From Lithodes maja (Eukaryota; Arthropoda; Malacostraca; Decapoda; Lithodidae), in NCBI GenBank assembly GCA_037953745.1, contig JBAKBP010001405.1, forward strand, positions 124,001 to 188,000: a DNA stretch of 64,000 bases, in the 5' to 3' direction. Positions 24,357 to 33,562 of the stretch are shown in pieces. Below the pieces are notes generated by a model. The model was not told where the DNA came from. It saw nothing but the letters and a program-made list of their open reading frames with translations, and searched no databases. The translations under genes were made by a program, and so were the position numbers. Within the stretch, counting starts at the first letter, position 1. Each line of letters begins with the position of its first letter.

Positions 24357-24996
24357 CCCGGCAAGCGCGATAGGCCTCACGGAAGGCTTCCTATAGGGAA
24401 CGCGATAGGCCTCACGGAAGCAGGACCATAAAAAAAGCTTTCCAAAAAAAAAAAGGGCCTATCAAAAAAAAAATTTTTGTCTCTAGGTGAGATAATTCCC
24501 CTCCAGTACTCATCCATGTAAATCTCACCCACCCCCCTCCCCTCCTTCCCCACCTTATGCCCCCCTCCCTCCCCTCCTCAATTATCACCTATTTTCCCTC
24601 TTATTATCATCATTTATCGGTTATTTTTCTCTCCCGCGATAATGTAGCACAAGTGGGTTGCAGAAAAGATCGATATGTACCACACACACACCAGCCCAGA
24701 CCGCCCCGCCGCCCTCAGTTACCTCACAGACAGCGAGAGAGGAGGGTTGACTGCAGCTCTCTCTCGCCTGACATTACGACCGGGTGGCCAATATCTTCGG
24801 TTTTCACCACCCAAATGCTTTTCCCACTTATTTTAGCACTCTTGAAGGTTCATATATACATCATATATGTAAAATAAAAGCATACCGAAAACAAATAATG
24901 GTCTATATTGTAAATATAACGAATTCTGTCAGAATCCAAGGCTAGAAATACACAAATAACTACCCTAGCTCCTAGGGCTATTTAGCGCTTAACAGG
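24357..24996. mobile_element. TTAA-flanked non-autonomous element, nested
   Basis: TTAA at 24353-24356 and 24997-25000. The left end starts CCCGGCAAGCGCGATAGG with a second GCGATAGGCCTCACGGAAG copy nearby; the right end reads AGCGCTTAACAGG before TTAA. The 5' 320 bp are nearly identical to 63666-64000. No open frame. Fits a piggyBac-type miniature element. Confidence 0.72.
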
Positions 24997-25000
24997 TTAA

Positions 25001-25372
25001 GTGTGTTCAATAGTTTTGCATTATCAATAGGGTGTAGCACAAGGCTTATCAACATTATCACAGTAACAGGGTCGGGGTTGAGGCGGGACGGGGAGGGGAG
25101 GGAGTAGGCCTACAGAGGAGGGGATATCCTTCCTTTTTTTTTTTTTTTTTTCTCCATGTGAAATTTATCATATCAATGACAAATAAGACCTTTATTATGT
25201 TTTCAGGGACAGTACAGCACAACGTGTCCCTCAATCAAAAAAAAAAAAAAAAATAAAAAAAAAATAAAAAAAAAATAAAGGCGAAATACGAAGGCAATTT
25301 TCCAGCTACGGACTTTTTCCAGCAACGGACTCGGTCTCCCCCCTATTAGTCCGTTAAATCGAGCGTCGACTG
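25001..25372. other. right part of the pogo-like element, A/T homopolymer runs
   Basis: Long T run near 25134-25151 and interrupted A runs at 25238-25278, then the right terminal inverted repeat. No coding signature. Confidence 0.5.
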
Positions 25373-25374
25373 TA

Positions 25375-26989
25375 TTTGGAGTCGTGTGTTTGGGGCGTCT
25401 ATTTCGGACGTACCCTCGTGGTCCTGTTGTGGACATGTGAACTTTTTCACAGTTAGTTAGCTTGTGGTGCAGGCGGCTTTCATTACGCGTTATTAATGCT
25501 GCCTTTTATCTTTCTGATGAGGCAAGCTTTGCTTCTGACGTTCCCTGCGTTATTTTCTTCACTTAGTGAAGTTTTTTCTGGGTTCCGAGTCAGTCTTCCC
25601 TTTGTCGGAAGTTTTTCTACAGTGGTGTGTTGGCGATGGTTCCTGTTGTGATATTCCCAGTGTTTTGTGTATATTTCAACTTTTCCTATTCCGTCTACTT
25701 AGGCCTAGCCAGCCGCTCGTAGTTTTGCCACATGTACAAGTGTTATTGTTTATTATGTATAAATATACCCTACTGTGCCATGTGTGTCCAGGTTTTAGTT
25801 GTGTATTGGCTAATTCCTCGGACTATGTTTGTATCCTGGTTTAGTTGTGTATTGGCTAATTCCACGGATTTTATTGTATTCTTAGGTTAGTCGTGCGTGG
25901 CTTCCTTCGTGTACAGTGTACGTTCACGTTCAGATGGTGTCTGTTCAGGGTGGGTGTCCTTCCGGCGGCTTTTCTCTCGGTTTCACCATGATAAAACCCG
26001 GCCGAGAGCCGTGTTAGGCCACACGTGGTTTTTAACACAGGTTTGTGTCCCCGGCGATGAGGTGTCTGTGGCTCTCCAGGACTGCGTCTCTGTTGGTACC
26101 TGGTTTCAGGCCCATTTTGATTCCCGGCGGACTGACTGTGCCCATCTATATATATTTATAAAAACTTTGTTCTTGCGAACATACGTTTTGTAGTTTTTCT
26201 ACCAGGTTTTACAAAAACCACATGAAAAACCTAGCTGTTGTTAAGGGCGTTCCTACCCGGCGATCTTTTACAAAGATGCGGGGACAGGAACTTATGGGGT
26301 TAACGTTTGACATCTCACCCGGCGGGTGTACCTTGGAAGGGTGGGATAATCTTAAGTCATTCAGTGTATTAACCATTCCATTCTTAAGCAATACTGTTTG
26401 TATCGCCGCCTTTATTTTTACGGCAATTGAAGGTTCAATTGGTTAAAAAATCGTTTTTTCCCACCCGGCGGGTGCTCCTAGTTGGAGGAAATAAGGAATT
26501 TTCAATTTCTTTTTTCGATTTAACTACTTAATTCAGTGATACTTGGTATCGCCACCTTCATTTTTCACGGCGATCGTTTTGTGACAATTCGTTAGAAATC
26601 AGATCTTGTGTCAGCCTGCCCTGTGTCATTATGCAAAAATATTTCAAGGGCCGGCGTCTTTATGGGGGGTTGTTTTTGTTCCATTATTGAATCTTGAGAC
26701 AGTCACCACCAGAAAGACTATAAATCGCCATGCTGGACCGATATTATATCAGAGGGTATTCTTCACTTTCTTAAAAAGATTTGTTTAGATATTCTGAAAC
26801 CCCGCCGCATAGCGAGCTGTGTTCGTTGTGTCATCACATCTCGTTATCCGGTGGGCTATTAACACTTGTGTGCGAACATGTTGGATTAACCTTATGAGTA
26901 TTAATTCCTGGAAATTTTCTTTTTTTCCAGAGCTGGGCTCCGGCGGACCAATACAGACCCGGCGGTAGTTTCCACACCAGTCTCTTGTC
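25375..26989 (+). other. DIRS-A leader (5' non-coding) with CGGCG stem-loop modules
   Basis: Lies between the 5' inverted repeat (interrupted by the pogo-like insertion) and gag, and is conserved in DIRS-B, -C and -D. Direct repeats with TTGTGTATTGGCTAATTCC occur at 25799-25865. Modules with the near-palindrome CACCCGGCGGGTG occur at about 26317 and 26460, linked by potential stem-loops with ATCGCCGCC...ACGGC arms. No long open frame. Being large and GC-structured, it could act in translation, packaging or replication; the function is unknown. Confidence 0.65.
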
Positions 26990-29593
26990 ATGGCTACCGT
27001 GGCCCCAGTCTTTGCTTTATGCACTACCCCTGCTTGTGCTGGTATCCCTATTTTTGCGCATACCCTTTGCATAAGGTGTGTTAAATGTCTAGACCGTTCA
27101 AGGGGTCTCTGGGTTATGCGTAATTGTTCTTTTTGCTCCCAATTAGCAATCAAAGTCCTTTGCGATGATGATAAGACCGCAGCAGTAGCGTTACGAGAAG
27201 TAAGGCAACAGATGTCAGCATACACTACGATTGTTGCTCATAAATCACTTCAATGTGATAACGTCCCTCTTTGGGACAAGTTATTAGTTGCACACCCTCC
27301 CCCTAAACGTTCCTCTAGAGTCACGAGTCATGCACCGGCGGAGACTGGGCGTGGTTCGGTATCTTCTGCGGCTACAACCAAACGTCTACGAGAGCCTACA
27401 CCTCCGGCATCCACCTCATCTTCTCGGGCGAGATCTCGGTCCAGGTCACCTCTCAGACAGCCATCATCTAGTCTTGCCTCTTCCCCGGCGAGTAAGAAGA
27501 GTAGGACGGAAAGTTCCACCAGTGGTCACGGCGATGATTCCTCGAAATCTAAGAGTAGTTCACGATCACATCGTAGCCATAAATCCTCCAAAAAGGATTC
27601 ACATAAACAGAAGTCCTCCCTACATTCACAAGTTCCTAGTACCTCTCTTCATACCTCTACCCCAGACAGGGTTTGTGTTAGGTCTCAGGGGTCAAGTGAG
27701 GTGCCTGTCCGTAACAAAGATTTACCCTTAAATATTTTGACCCTGGATTTAGAAGATTCACGTCGGGATAATGTGTCTGATTCTCAAGAAAGTGTAGGCC
27801 AAGGCCTTGGAGTTTGGCGTTTTGCGCACCCAGGGCCCGACCACCCACGTGTGACTCAAACGAGTCACACAGTAGCTGATGTCCACAGGGACGCGGCGAT
27901 CCCATCCTCTATTCCTGACTTGTCTTGGCAGCAAGGTACCCCGGCTTCGGAGGGATCTTCTCAGGAAGAGAAAGACGAAGTATCAATAATTTCGGAAATG
28001 GAAGGGCAAGAGTCAGGCTCAGGCTTAGACGCCGCGCAGGATATTAATGATTCACCTGTAAGTTCATCTTCAAATCAATTTGTTACTGCGCAAGAAATTA
28101 ATGGGCTGCTTACTCAGGCTTTATCTAAATTTTTTGGCCAACAACAGGAGGCCCCCACATTCGATTTGGGGGCTCCCACGACAAGTTCTACGGTACGGCC
28201 TCTGATGACTTCGATTGTCTTATCTAAGATCCCTAACCCTCCCACTTTGTCAACTTCAGTAGCTACCAAGCCTGCTACGGCGGCATTAACAACTTCCAAT
28301 GTCAGGGTCATCACGGATGTTAATCCACCCCCTCTCGACAAAGCACCTGTTAGAAAGGTAGCTATGCCCTTGCTTTATGGACCAGACGAGTCTTGGGTCC
28401 TGTTGACCCCCACTAAACCAGAGTTAGCCCAGCCTACCTTGTCAGGGGAGCTCCCAGTACCGAGTGAGTGGGTCATTCAAGGCAACAAATCAAAGAAATT
28501 AAGGGCCTTGGATACTTTGGGAACTGTACTAGATGTAAACATTAAGGCTATACCTAGTTATTATCACCAGGACTATTTTGTGTATGCTACTAAACCAGCT
28601 TTACCCCCTACCTCAGCTTCAAAACTATTTTCAGACTGGTCTAAGCTGGATGGGTTTAACGATATTAAGACTTTGTCAGCTCTCACTCCTGAACTTGATT
28701 TACAGACCGTCACAGACGAAGTAGCTAATCCTGTTTTGAAGGTGGGGCAGTTGGGTCCAGGACCTTGGATAGACTGGGAAATAGAGGCTCAAAACTTTGC
28801 AACGACATTCACTTCGAAATCTTCCCACCAGATCCCTCAAGATACTCATTCGTGGTTCTCCATGCCTGTAGGGTCTGCAGGCGGAGTCCCGTCAGCTTTG
28901 TTTTCTTTCCTAGCTGCCCCTAAAATTAATCTTTGTGAGCTGAAAGAACCTTTCACTACCCCTACCCCTACTCACTTAGACAGAGAATTTAGGCTCAGGG
29001 GGAAAGCTTTTCGCCTGTTCTCCCAATATATAGTGTCTCAACAGGTGGCTAAGTCTTTACTAAGGTCTACTCAGGCAATCGCAGATGCGGATGCCAGAAG
29101 ATCAGTTGAATTGTCCCGGCGACTGCTCCTCCAGTCGTCAATCCAATCCTTGGGTGACATACGCACCGCCTTGCTTGAGGCGGTACGAGCAAGACAAGAT
29201 CTCAGAATGTCTTTAGTTCGCAAGCTACCTGATCGCATTGCGAATCAGGTGGTCATGTCACCAGTGCTTACTCCCTCTCTAATGTCCCCTGAAGTGTGGA
29301 GAACGGTGTTCAATATGGCACAGGCTTTTAAGCACAGTTCCACCCCTTCTAAGAAACCTACATTTTCCTTTCCCAAACCCAGGCCAACTTCTAAAGCTCA
29401 GCCAGGGGGATCTAAACCCTTTCTTCCGCCTAAATCTTCCCACTCCTTCCAAGGTCAGTACAGGCATAAACAGGGTAGGTTTTCAGGTCAGAGAGGACGC
29501 GGCCAGCATAAGCCAGGTCAGGGCCAGTCATCGGCCAGCACCAGCCAGCCGGCGAAGCGTCCAGCACCATCAACCCCACCATCAAAAAACTAA
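26990..29593 (+). CDS. DIRS-A gag-like protein (ORF1), RING-like finger and Ser/Arg-rich
   Basis: 867 codons, intact. By position it is the DIRS ORF1 (gag-like) product, expected to bind element RNA. Residues 11-49 hold a Cys/His cluster: C11, C16, H24, C27, C30, C33, C46, C49, with RING-like spacing (PIFAHTLCIRC). Residues about 110-210 are Ser/Arg/Lys-rich with SRARSRSRSP. The middle is acidic and low-complexity; about 410-800 is the best-conserved part between copies (VRVITDVNPPPLDKAP, LLYGPDESWVLL). The tail is basic and Gly/Gln-rich (GRFSGQRGRGQHKPGQGQ), suiting nucleic-acid binding. The start is the first ATG after the leader and is shared with DIRS-B and -C. Confidence 0.8.
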   Translation: MATVAPVFALCTTPACAGIPIFAHTLCIRCVKCLDRSRGLWVMRNCSFCSQLAIKVLCDDDKTAAVALREVRQQMSAYTTIVAHKSLQCDNVPLWDKLLVAHPPPKRSSRVTSHAPAETGRGSVSSAATTKRLREPTPPASTSSSRARSRSRSPLRQPSSSLASSPASKKSRTESSTSGHGDDSSKSKSSSRSHRSHKSSKKDSHKQKSSLHSQVPSTSLHTSTPDRVCVRSQGSSEVPVRNKDLPLNILTLDLEDSRRDNVSDSQESVGQGLGVWRFAHPGPDHPRVTQTSHTVADVHRDAAIPSSIPDLSWQQGTPASEGSSQEEKDEVSIISEMEGQESGSGLDAAQDINDSPVSSSSNQFVTAQEINGLLTQALSKFFGQQQEAPTFDLGAPTTSSTVRPLMTSIVLSKIPNPPTLSTSVATKPATAALTTSNVRVITDVNPPPLDKAPVRKVAMPLLYGPDESWVLLTPTKPELAQPTLSGELPVPSEWVIQGNKSKKLRALDTLGTVLDVNIKAIPSYYHQDYFVYATKPALPPTSASKLFSDWSKLDGFNDIKTLSALTPELDLQTVTDEVANPVLKVGQLGPGPWIDWEIEAQNFATTFTSKSSHQIPQDTHSWFSMPVGSAGGVPSALFSFLAAPKINLCELKEPFTTPTPTHLDREFRLRGKAFRLFSQYIVSQQVAKSLLRSTQAIADADARRSVELSRRLLLQSSIQSLGDIRTALLEAVRARQDLRMSLVRKLPDRIANQVVMSPVLTPSLMSPEVWRTVFNMAQAFKHSSTPSKKPTFSFPKPRPTSKAQPGGSKPFLPPKSSHSFQGQYRHKQGRFSGQRGRGQHKPGQGQSSASTSQPAKRPAPSTPPSKN

Positions 29594-29610
29594 AGTCTCT
29601 CTCACTCCCG

Positions 29611-31536
29611 GTGCCAACTTTAAGGCCAGAGGACCCGAGGGTAGTACAGCCGGCGAACCCTTGTCTGCTAACTGGGTCGTTCCGAACGTGTCACCAGGCA
29701 TGGCCATTAAACACTTGGGCAAGGATGGTGGCTCGCAAAGGCATCACTTGGCGGTGGCTCCGGCGACCTCGCTTACGTCAGCCGACCGCGGCGAATGTTG
29801 TTTCTTTAGAGGTGGAGTCACTGGTCCAGGAAATGATTGTCAAGCATGTCATCATCCCGGTCCCCCCAAATTACCCTGTATTCACGTCCAAACTATTTTT
29901 GGTTCCCAAAAGGGACAGTGTTCAGATGAGGCCGGTCGTAGACCTGTCTTACCTGAACCTTCACATTCACAACGAATCTTTCAGAATGTTAACTGTACAC
30001 CAAATCAGGCTAACACTTCCGCCGGGAGGTTGGATGTGCTCACTAGACCTGACAGACGCCTATTGGCACGTATCGGTCAACAAAAGATTTCAAAGGTTTT
30101 TGGCCTTAAGGATCAGGCACCAAAATTTTGTTTTTCAAAGGATGCCGTTCGGTTTGAACCTAGCACCTCGATTATTCACGAAATTAGTCCGGCAAGCCCT
30201 GATGCCATTGTTAAAACAGGGGATCAGAGTGTTGTGGTATCTGGACGACTGGCTGGTGGTGGCAGAGACACAACATTTATGCATAAAACATGTCAATATT
30301 ATTTTAAATCATGTCAAAACTCTAGGCTTCAAGGTAAATCTGGTAAAGTCAAACCTTGTTCCCTCACGAGTAATTCAGTGGATAGGGCTGGTCTGGGACA
30401 CAGCCGCTCTCACTCTGAGTCAGAGTGTGGACAATCGCAACAGGTTTCGCAGGAAACTGTTCATGTTTCTTCACAGTCTGACTACGACGCGAAGGGTCTG
30501 GGAATCTCTGGTCGGCTCTCTCAACTGGATTCAACTAACTGTCAAGTTGGGCCGGTTGAAAGTAAAACGACTAATATTGGAAGGCAACAAATATTTCCCG
30601 CTCTTACCGGCGGGAAAATTATGGCCCATCCCGAAATTAATCCACAACTTACTAGCGGTCTGGGCAAAGAGGGAAACGTTGTACTCAATAATGTCATGGA
30701 TTTCTCCTCCACCAACGGTATGGATAGACACGGATGCGTCAGGCACAATAGGTTGGGGATTTCAATCAAATCAGGGGCACCAGGGTCAGGGACTTTGGCC
30801 CCACTTAGAAATCTCTCACATCAATGTCAAAGAATTACTAGTCCCCTTGTATTTCCTTCAGGCTCACGGCCCGGCGTTACGGGGCAAGTCGTTGGCCTTC
30901 AGAATGGACAATCTGAATGCGGTTCACTGTATTCAGAAACAAGGATCAACGAGGTCCAGGGGGTTGCTAAACGTGTCGGAAGAGATTTTTACTCTAGCCA
31001 ACAGACTAGAAATTTACCTTCACGCATCTTATCTCCCAGGCGTAGCGAACGTCTGGGCAGACGCTCTGTCCCGGAGACAGAGCACATCAGTAGAATGGGA
31101 GCTCAAGCAACCCATTTTCAACCTAATGATTGCAGAGCTCTCCCATCCACAAGTGGATCTTTTTGCGTCCGAGGAGACTCACAAACTCCCTCTATACCTC
31201 ACCCGCCGGTCGATAACGCCGGCAGGGGGGCCGGACGCCCTAGTGACAGACTGGAACAGATGGAGCTCCATCTATCTGTTTCCACCGCCAGATGCGTCAC
31301 TAATGTGCCACGTAGTGAACAAACTACGAGATTATCGAGGCTTAGTCTCGCTAATCGCGCCCCTGTGGCCGGCGCAGTTGTGGTACCAGCAATTGAAAAC
31401 GTGGTGCCCGGACCCGGTATCGCTCCCGGTCGGGTATTTCCACTTAGACACGATTGGCAACCTAGCGACCTCGCTGACTTTTGCATTATGGACATTCAGG
31501 AGGCCAAGTGGCTGGCACCATACGGTAGAGATGTAA
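29611..31536 (+). CDS. DIRS-A reverse transcriptase - RNase H - Dam-like methyltransferase (ORF2)
   Basis: 641 codons, starting 17 bp after gag. RT at residues about 60-290: LFLVPKRDSVQMRPVVDLSY, GGWMCSLDLTDAYWHVSV, RMPFGLNLAPRLFTKL and LWYLDDWLVVAE with catalytic Asp212-Asp213. RNase H about 370-490: WIDTDASGTIGWGF, NVKELLVP, MDNLNAVHCIQ and GVANVWADALSR. The end (about 513-620) resembles the phage Dam-type adenine methyltransferase known in DIRS elements: PQVDLFAS, LPLYLTRR, TDW, YLFPPPD, LIAPLWPAQLWY. FPPP stands where active Dam enzymes have N/DPP(Y/F), so activity is doubtful. All key RT and RNase H residues are present. It overlaps the recombinase frame. Confidence 0.88.
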   Translation: MPTLRPEDPRVVQPANPCLLTGSFRTCHQAWPLNTWARMVARKGITWRWLRRPRLRQPTAANVVSLEVESLVQEMIVKHVIIPVPPNYPVFTSKLFLVPKRDSVQMRPVVDLSYLNLHIHNESFRMLTVHQIRLTLPPGGWMCSLDLTDAYWHVSVNKRFQRFLALRIRHQNFVFQRMPFGLNLAPRLFTKLVRQALMPLLKQGIRVLWYLDDWLVVAETQHLCIKHVNIILNHVKTLGFKVNLVKSNLVPSRVIQWIGLVWDTAALTLSQSVDNRNRFRRKLFMFLHSLTTTRRVWESLVGSLNWIQLTVKLGRLKVKRLILEGNKYFPLLPAGKLWPIPKLIHNLLAVWAKRETLYSIMSWISPPPTVWIDTDASGTIGWGFQSNQGHQGQGLWPHLEISHINVKELLVPLYFLQAHGPALRGKSLAFRMDNLNAVHCIQKQGSTRSRGLLNVSEEIFTLANRLEIYLHASYLPGVANVWADALSRRQSTSVEWELKQPIFNLMIAELSHPQVDLFASEETHKLPLYLTRRSITPAGGPDALVTDWNRWSSIYLFPPPDASLMCHVVNKLRDYRGLVSLIAPLWPAQLWYQQLKTWCPDPVSLPVGYFHLDTIGNLATSLTFALWTFRRPSGWHHTVEM

Positions 31537-32468
31537 CTAATAAATTAATCAATCAATTTACTCAGTCTACGAAACGTCAGTATCACTCACATTGGCAAGC
31601 CTTTACTTCCTGGATTGTCAGAACGGAACAGAATGTGCCGTCAGTGGCTTTAATTTTCAATTACTTGAATTATCTGTTTGAACAGAAACATTTATCAGTG
31701 GTAACATTAAAAAATCACTTAACTGCAATTAGAGTGCCCTTTTTAGACCTGACAGGTCTTTCCATACCAGTGGCGGAAGAAACGGGTTTTATGAGAGCTT
31801 GTTTTAAACTTCGCCCACCTCCCCGTCAGCTCATGCCTACTTGGTCTCTCGACAAAGCTTTGTCTTTACTTCACTCTCGTCTGTACCAAAATACTGCAGA
31901 CTTTGCTTTACTCTTAAAAAAGGCGGTTTTCCTTATGGCTTTGGCCACCGGGAACAGAGTGTCTGAGCTGGCGGCGATGAGCAACACACCCAATTGCCTT
32001 AGGTTTGGTAGACTTAACGAATGTATTTACATTGCGCCTTCCCCAGGTTTTGTAGCCAAGAATGAGCACAGTGCACACGTGTTTTCGGAGTTCACGGTGC
32101 CGGCATTAAAAAGGGGAAAGGTGCATCATAATCTATGTCCAGTGCAAGCCCTAACCAAATATTTGAGAGTAGCTCCTCTAAACCCCCAAGGTGCTTTATG
32201 GGTAGCAAGTACGGGTAAACGCTTACTTAAACGGCGATTAGCCTCTCTTCTGGTCGAAGTCATTAAAGAGAGTAATCCCGGCGTAGTGGGTAGGGCCCAC
32301 GATTTACGCAAATGGGCAGCCTCTTTACGTTTCCTGAAAAACTTTTCAGTGGAAGATATCGCGTCCACTCAGTTGTGGGCGTCTAATCATACGTTTTTGT
32401 CTAGATACTTGTCAGTTGCTCTAGACAAACCTTCCTTACCATGTATAGCTTTAAGGCAGAGGGTCTAG
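31488..32468 (+). CDS. DIRS-A tyrosine recombinase (ORF3)
   Basis: About 326 codons from the ATG at MDIQEAKWLAPYGRD. N-terminal core-binding domain: NQFTQSTKRQYHSHWQAF and SVVTLKNHLTAIRVPF. Catalytic domain: GNRVSELAAM (first Arg, codon 31956), GRAHDLRKWAASLR (His 32298, second Arg 32307) and FLSRYLS (nucleophilic Tyr 32406). All four hallmark residues are present, so it can be competent to integrate a circular DNA copy. The frame is open upstream to 29661, but that part overlaps ORF2 and has no domain signature, so I place the start at 31488; this is an inference. It overlaps the ORF2 end by 49 bp. Confidence 0.85.
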   Translation: MDIQEAKWLAPYGRDVTNKLINQFTQSTKRQYHSHWQAFTSWIVRTEQNVPSVALIFNYLNYLFEQKHLSVVTLKNHLTAIRVPFLDLTGLSIPVAEETGFMRACFKLRPPPRQLMPTWSLDKALSLLHSRLYQNTADFALLLKKAVFLMALATGNRVSELAAMSNTPNCLRFGRLNECIYIAPSPGFVAKNEHSAHVFSEFTVPALKRGKVHHNLCPVQALTKYLRVAPLNPQGALWVASTGKRLLKRRLASLLVEVIKESNPGVVGRAHDLRKWAASLRFLKNFSVEDIASTQLWASNHTFLSRYLSVALDKPSLPCIALRQRV

Positions 32469-33213
32469 GTTACCCTACAGTCACTTTTGTTTATTTTCAC
32501 AAAGGGGGGGGGGGGGGGGTGCAGTCAGTTGACATAGGACACCCTAGACCCCGCCGGAGTATGAGAGCTGTGATACAAATGTAAGGTTAATGTGATATAA
32601 AAAAATTCTCTGAGAGAAATTATGCTAGTACAATGTAAGTACAAAACAACAGAGTTGTTGTAGTAGTGTTAACTGCGAAAGCAATTTAATTTTAGAATCA
32701 GTGGAGATCCTTTGCAATTTATCTCCACGATTATGTTGGGGTTTATGATGTGCACATATAAGCTTATAACTTGTTATTTTTGTCACCACTCGTTGAGTGG
32801 GGTGCCTTTGTAACTACAGATCTGTGTTCAGAATCTTTAGGGTTACCCATTTTGTCAGGCAGGCTTCTTTGAAGCACGCACCTGCCTGAACCCACTTTTT
32901 CTTGTATTTTTTCGGCGATGCCACTGATTAAATATATTTTTTCAAAGAATAAGAATACTATGTGGTTGTTTTTATTATCTACTTTTCTAGAGTTATGATA
33001 TGATTACGAATGTCCCCCTCCAGTCTTAGAATCAGGCATGTTCGTCAATGATGGAGGGGCCACTAATAAATTATAGGTTTGACTCCTGTAAGGAGATAAA
33101 GAAAACCTAATATTTAGTAGTGGCCCCGTAATCATTGACGACTGGGGCCCTCCCGACCGTCCCCTTCCCATTCGTTGATGTATTAAGGATCTTGGTTTAC
33201 TTGATATGTCAGT
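32469..33213 (+). other. DIRS-A 3' non-coding region with G tract
   Basis: Begins after the recombinase stop. A 16-base G tract (32504-32519) lies about 35 bp after the stop; DIRS-B has 17 C (35197-35213) and DIRS-D 14 C (7822-7835) at the same place on the opposite strand. The rest is AT-rich up to the internal complementary region and a GC-rich block before the 3' repeat. Confidence 0.75.
33036..33140 (+). repeat. DIRS-A internal complementary region
   Basis: First half (from GCATGTTCGTCAATGATGG) is the reverse complement of the element's left outer end. Second half (through TAATCATTGACG) is the reverse complement of its right outer end, the two joined at AATAAATTATAGG. Read in reverse it equals right end joined to left end, the circle junction expected for a DIRS element. 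The centre also carries a short hairpin (ACTCCTGTAAGGAG). Confidence 0.82.
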
Positions 33214-33562
33214 GAAGGAGGAATGACGCCTGAATCAGCGTCTGGTCAGAGATCCACACAAGTACATCCACGATATGATGGAAAGCTTATTAGATAGTTA
33301 TTCTTATTTTCTTTTTGTTTTTATTTTTTACGAAGTTTTTTCGTAGTGAGAACCCAATTCATAATGACTGAAGCCATGAGTGAGGTCGCGTGCGCTCATG
33401 ATGAAGGCTCCTCAGTTTTTAAATGCTCTGCGCGGTAGATTCAAACTACGGCGGATTAGTGTTTGAAGAGGATGCCTTATGTAATAGGCATGTTCGTCAA
33501 TGATTACGGGGCCACTACTAAATATTAGGTTTTCTTTATCTCCTTACAGGAGTCAAACCTAT
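33214..33562 (+). repeat. DIRS-A 3' inverted terminal repeat with right extension
   Basis: 33214-33500 is the inverted partner of 22832-23120. The right extension 33502-33562 reads GATTACGGGGCCACTAC and ends near AGTCAAACCTAT. It is longer (about 60 bp) than the left extension (about 21 bp). Confidence 0.82.

Larger units (their letters stand above)
23290..25372. mobile_element. pogo/Tigger-like non-autonomous DNA transposon in DIRS-A leader
   Basis: Terminal inverted repeats of 24 bp begin CAGTCGACGCTCGATTTA at 23290 and are mirrored ending at 25372. TA flanks both sides (23288-23289, 25373-25374). The same leader in DIRS-B (near 45555) has a single TA in TGTATTTTG and no insertion, so the TA is a target duplication. 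TA target and CAG start fit Tc1/mariner-type, pogo/Tigger branch. No transposase remains; the inside is tandem repeats, a nested TTAA-flanked element and A-rich runs. Confidence 0.82.
22811..33562 (+). mobile_element. DIRS-A: complete DIRS-like tyrosine-recombinase retrotransposon
   Basis: Inverted terminal repeats at both ends, a long leader, three open reading frames (gag, RT-RNase H-methyltransferase-like, tyrosine recombinase), an internal complementary region (33036-33140) and the 3' repeat. This is the defining DIRS layout, with a recombinase in place of integrase and no long direct repeats. Total 10,752 bp; without the pogo-like insertion and its TA duplication about 8,667 bp, nearly equal to DIRS-B without its insertion (about 8,661 bp). 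The left flank is CR1-like coding sequence. No target duplication is seen, as expected for this class. Confidence 0.88.

Noticed and set aside
29661..31487. Upstream 600 codons in frame with the tyrosine recombinase (MSANWVVPN...)
   Set aside because: It overlaps RT-RNase H completely, has no domain signature and its composition is that of a frame-shifted shadow. I took the recombinase start at 31488.
32504..32519. G tract as the only polypurine primer of an LTR-type element
   Set aside because: DIRS elements do not have LTRs; the tract is not next to the terminal repeat, so I list it only as an unexplained conserved feature.
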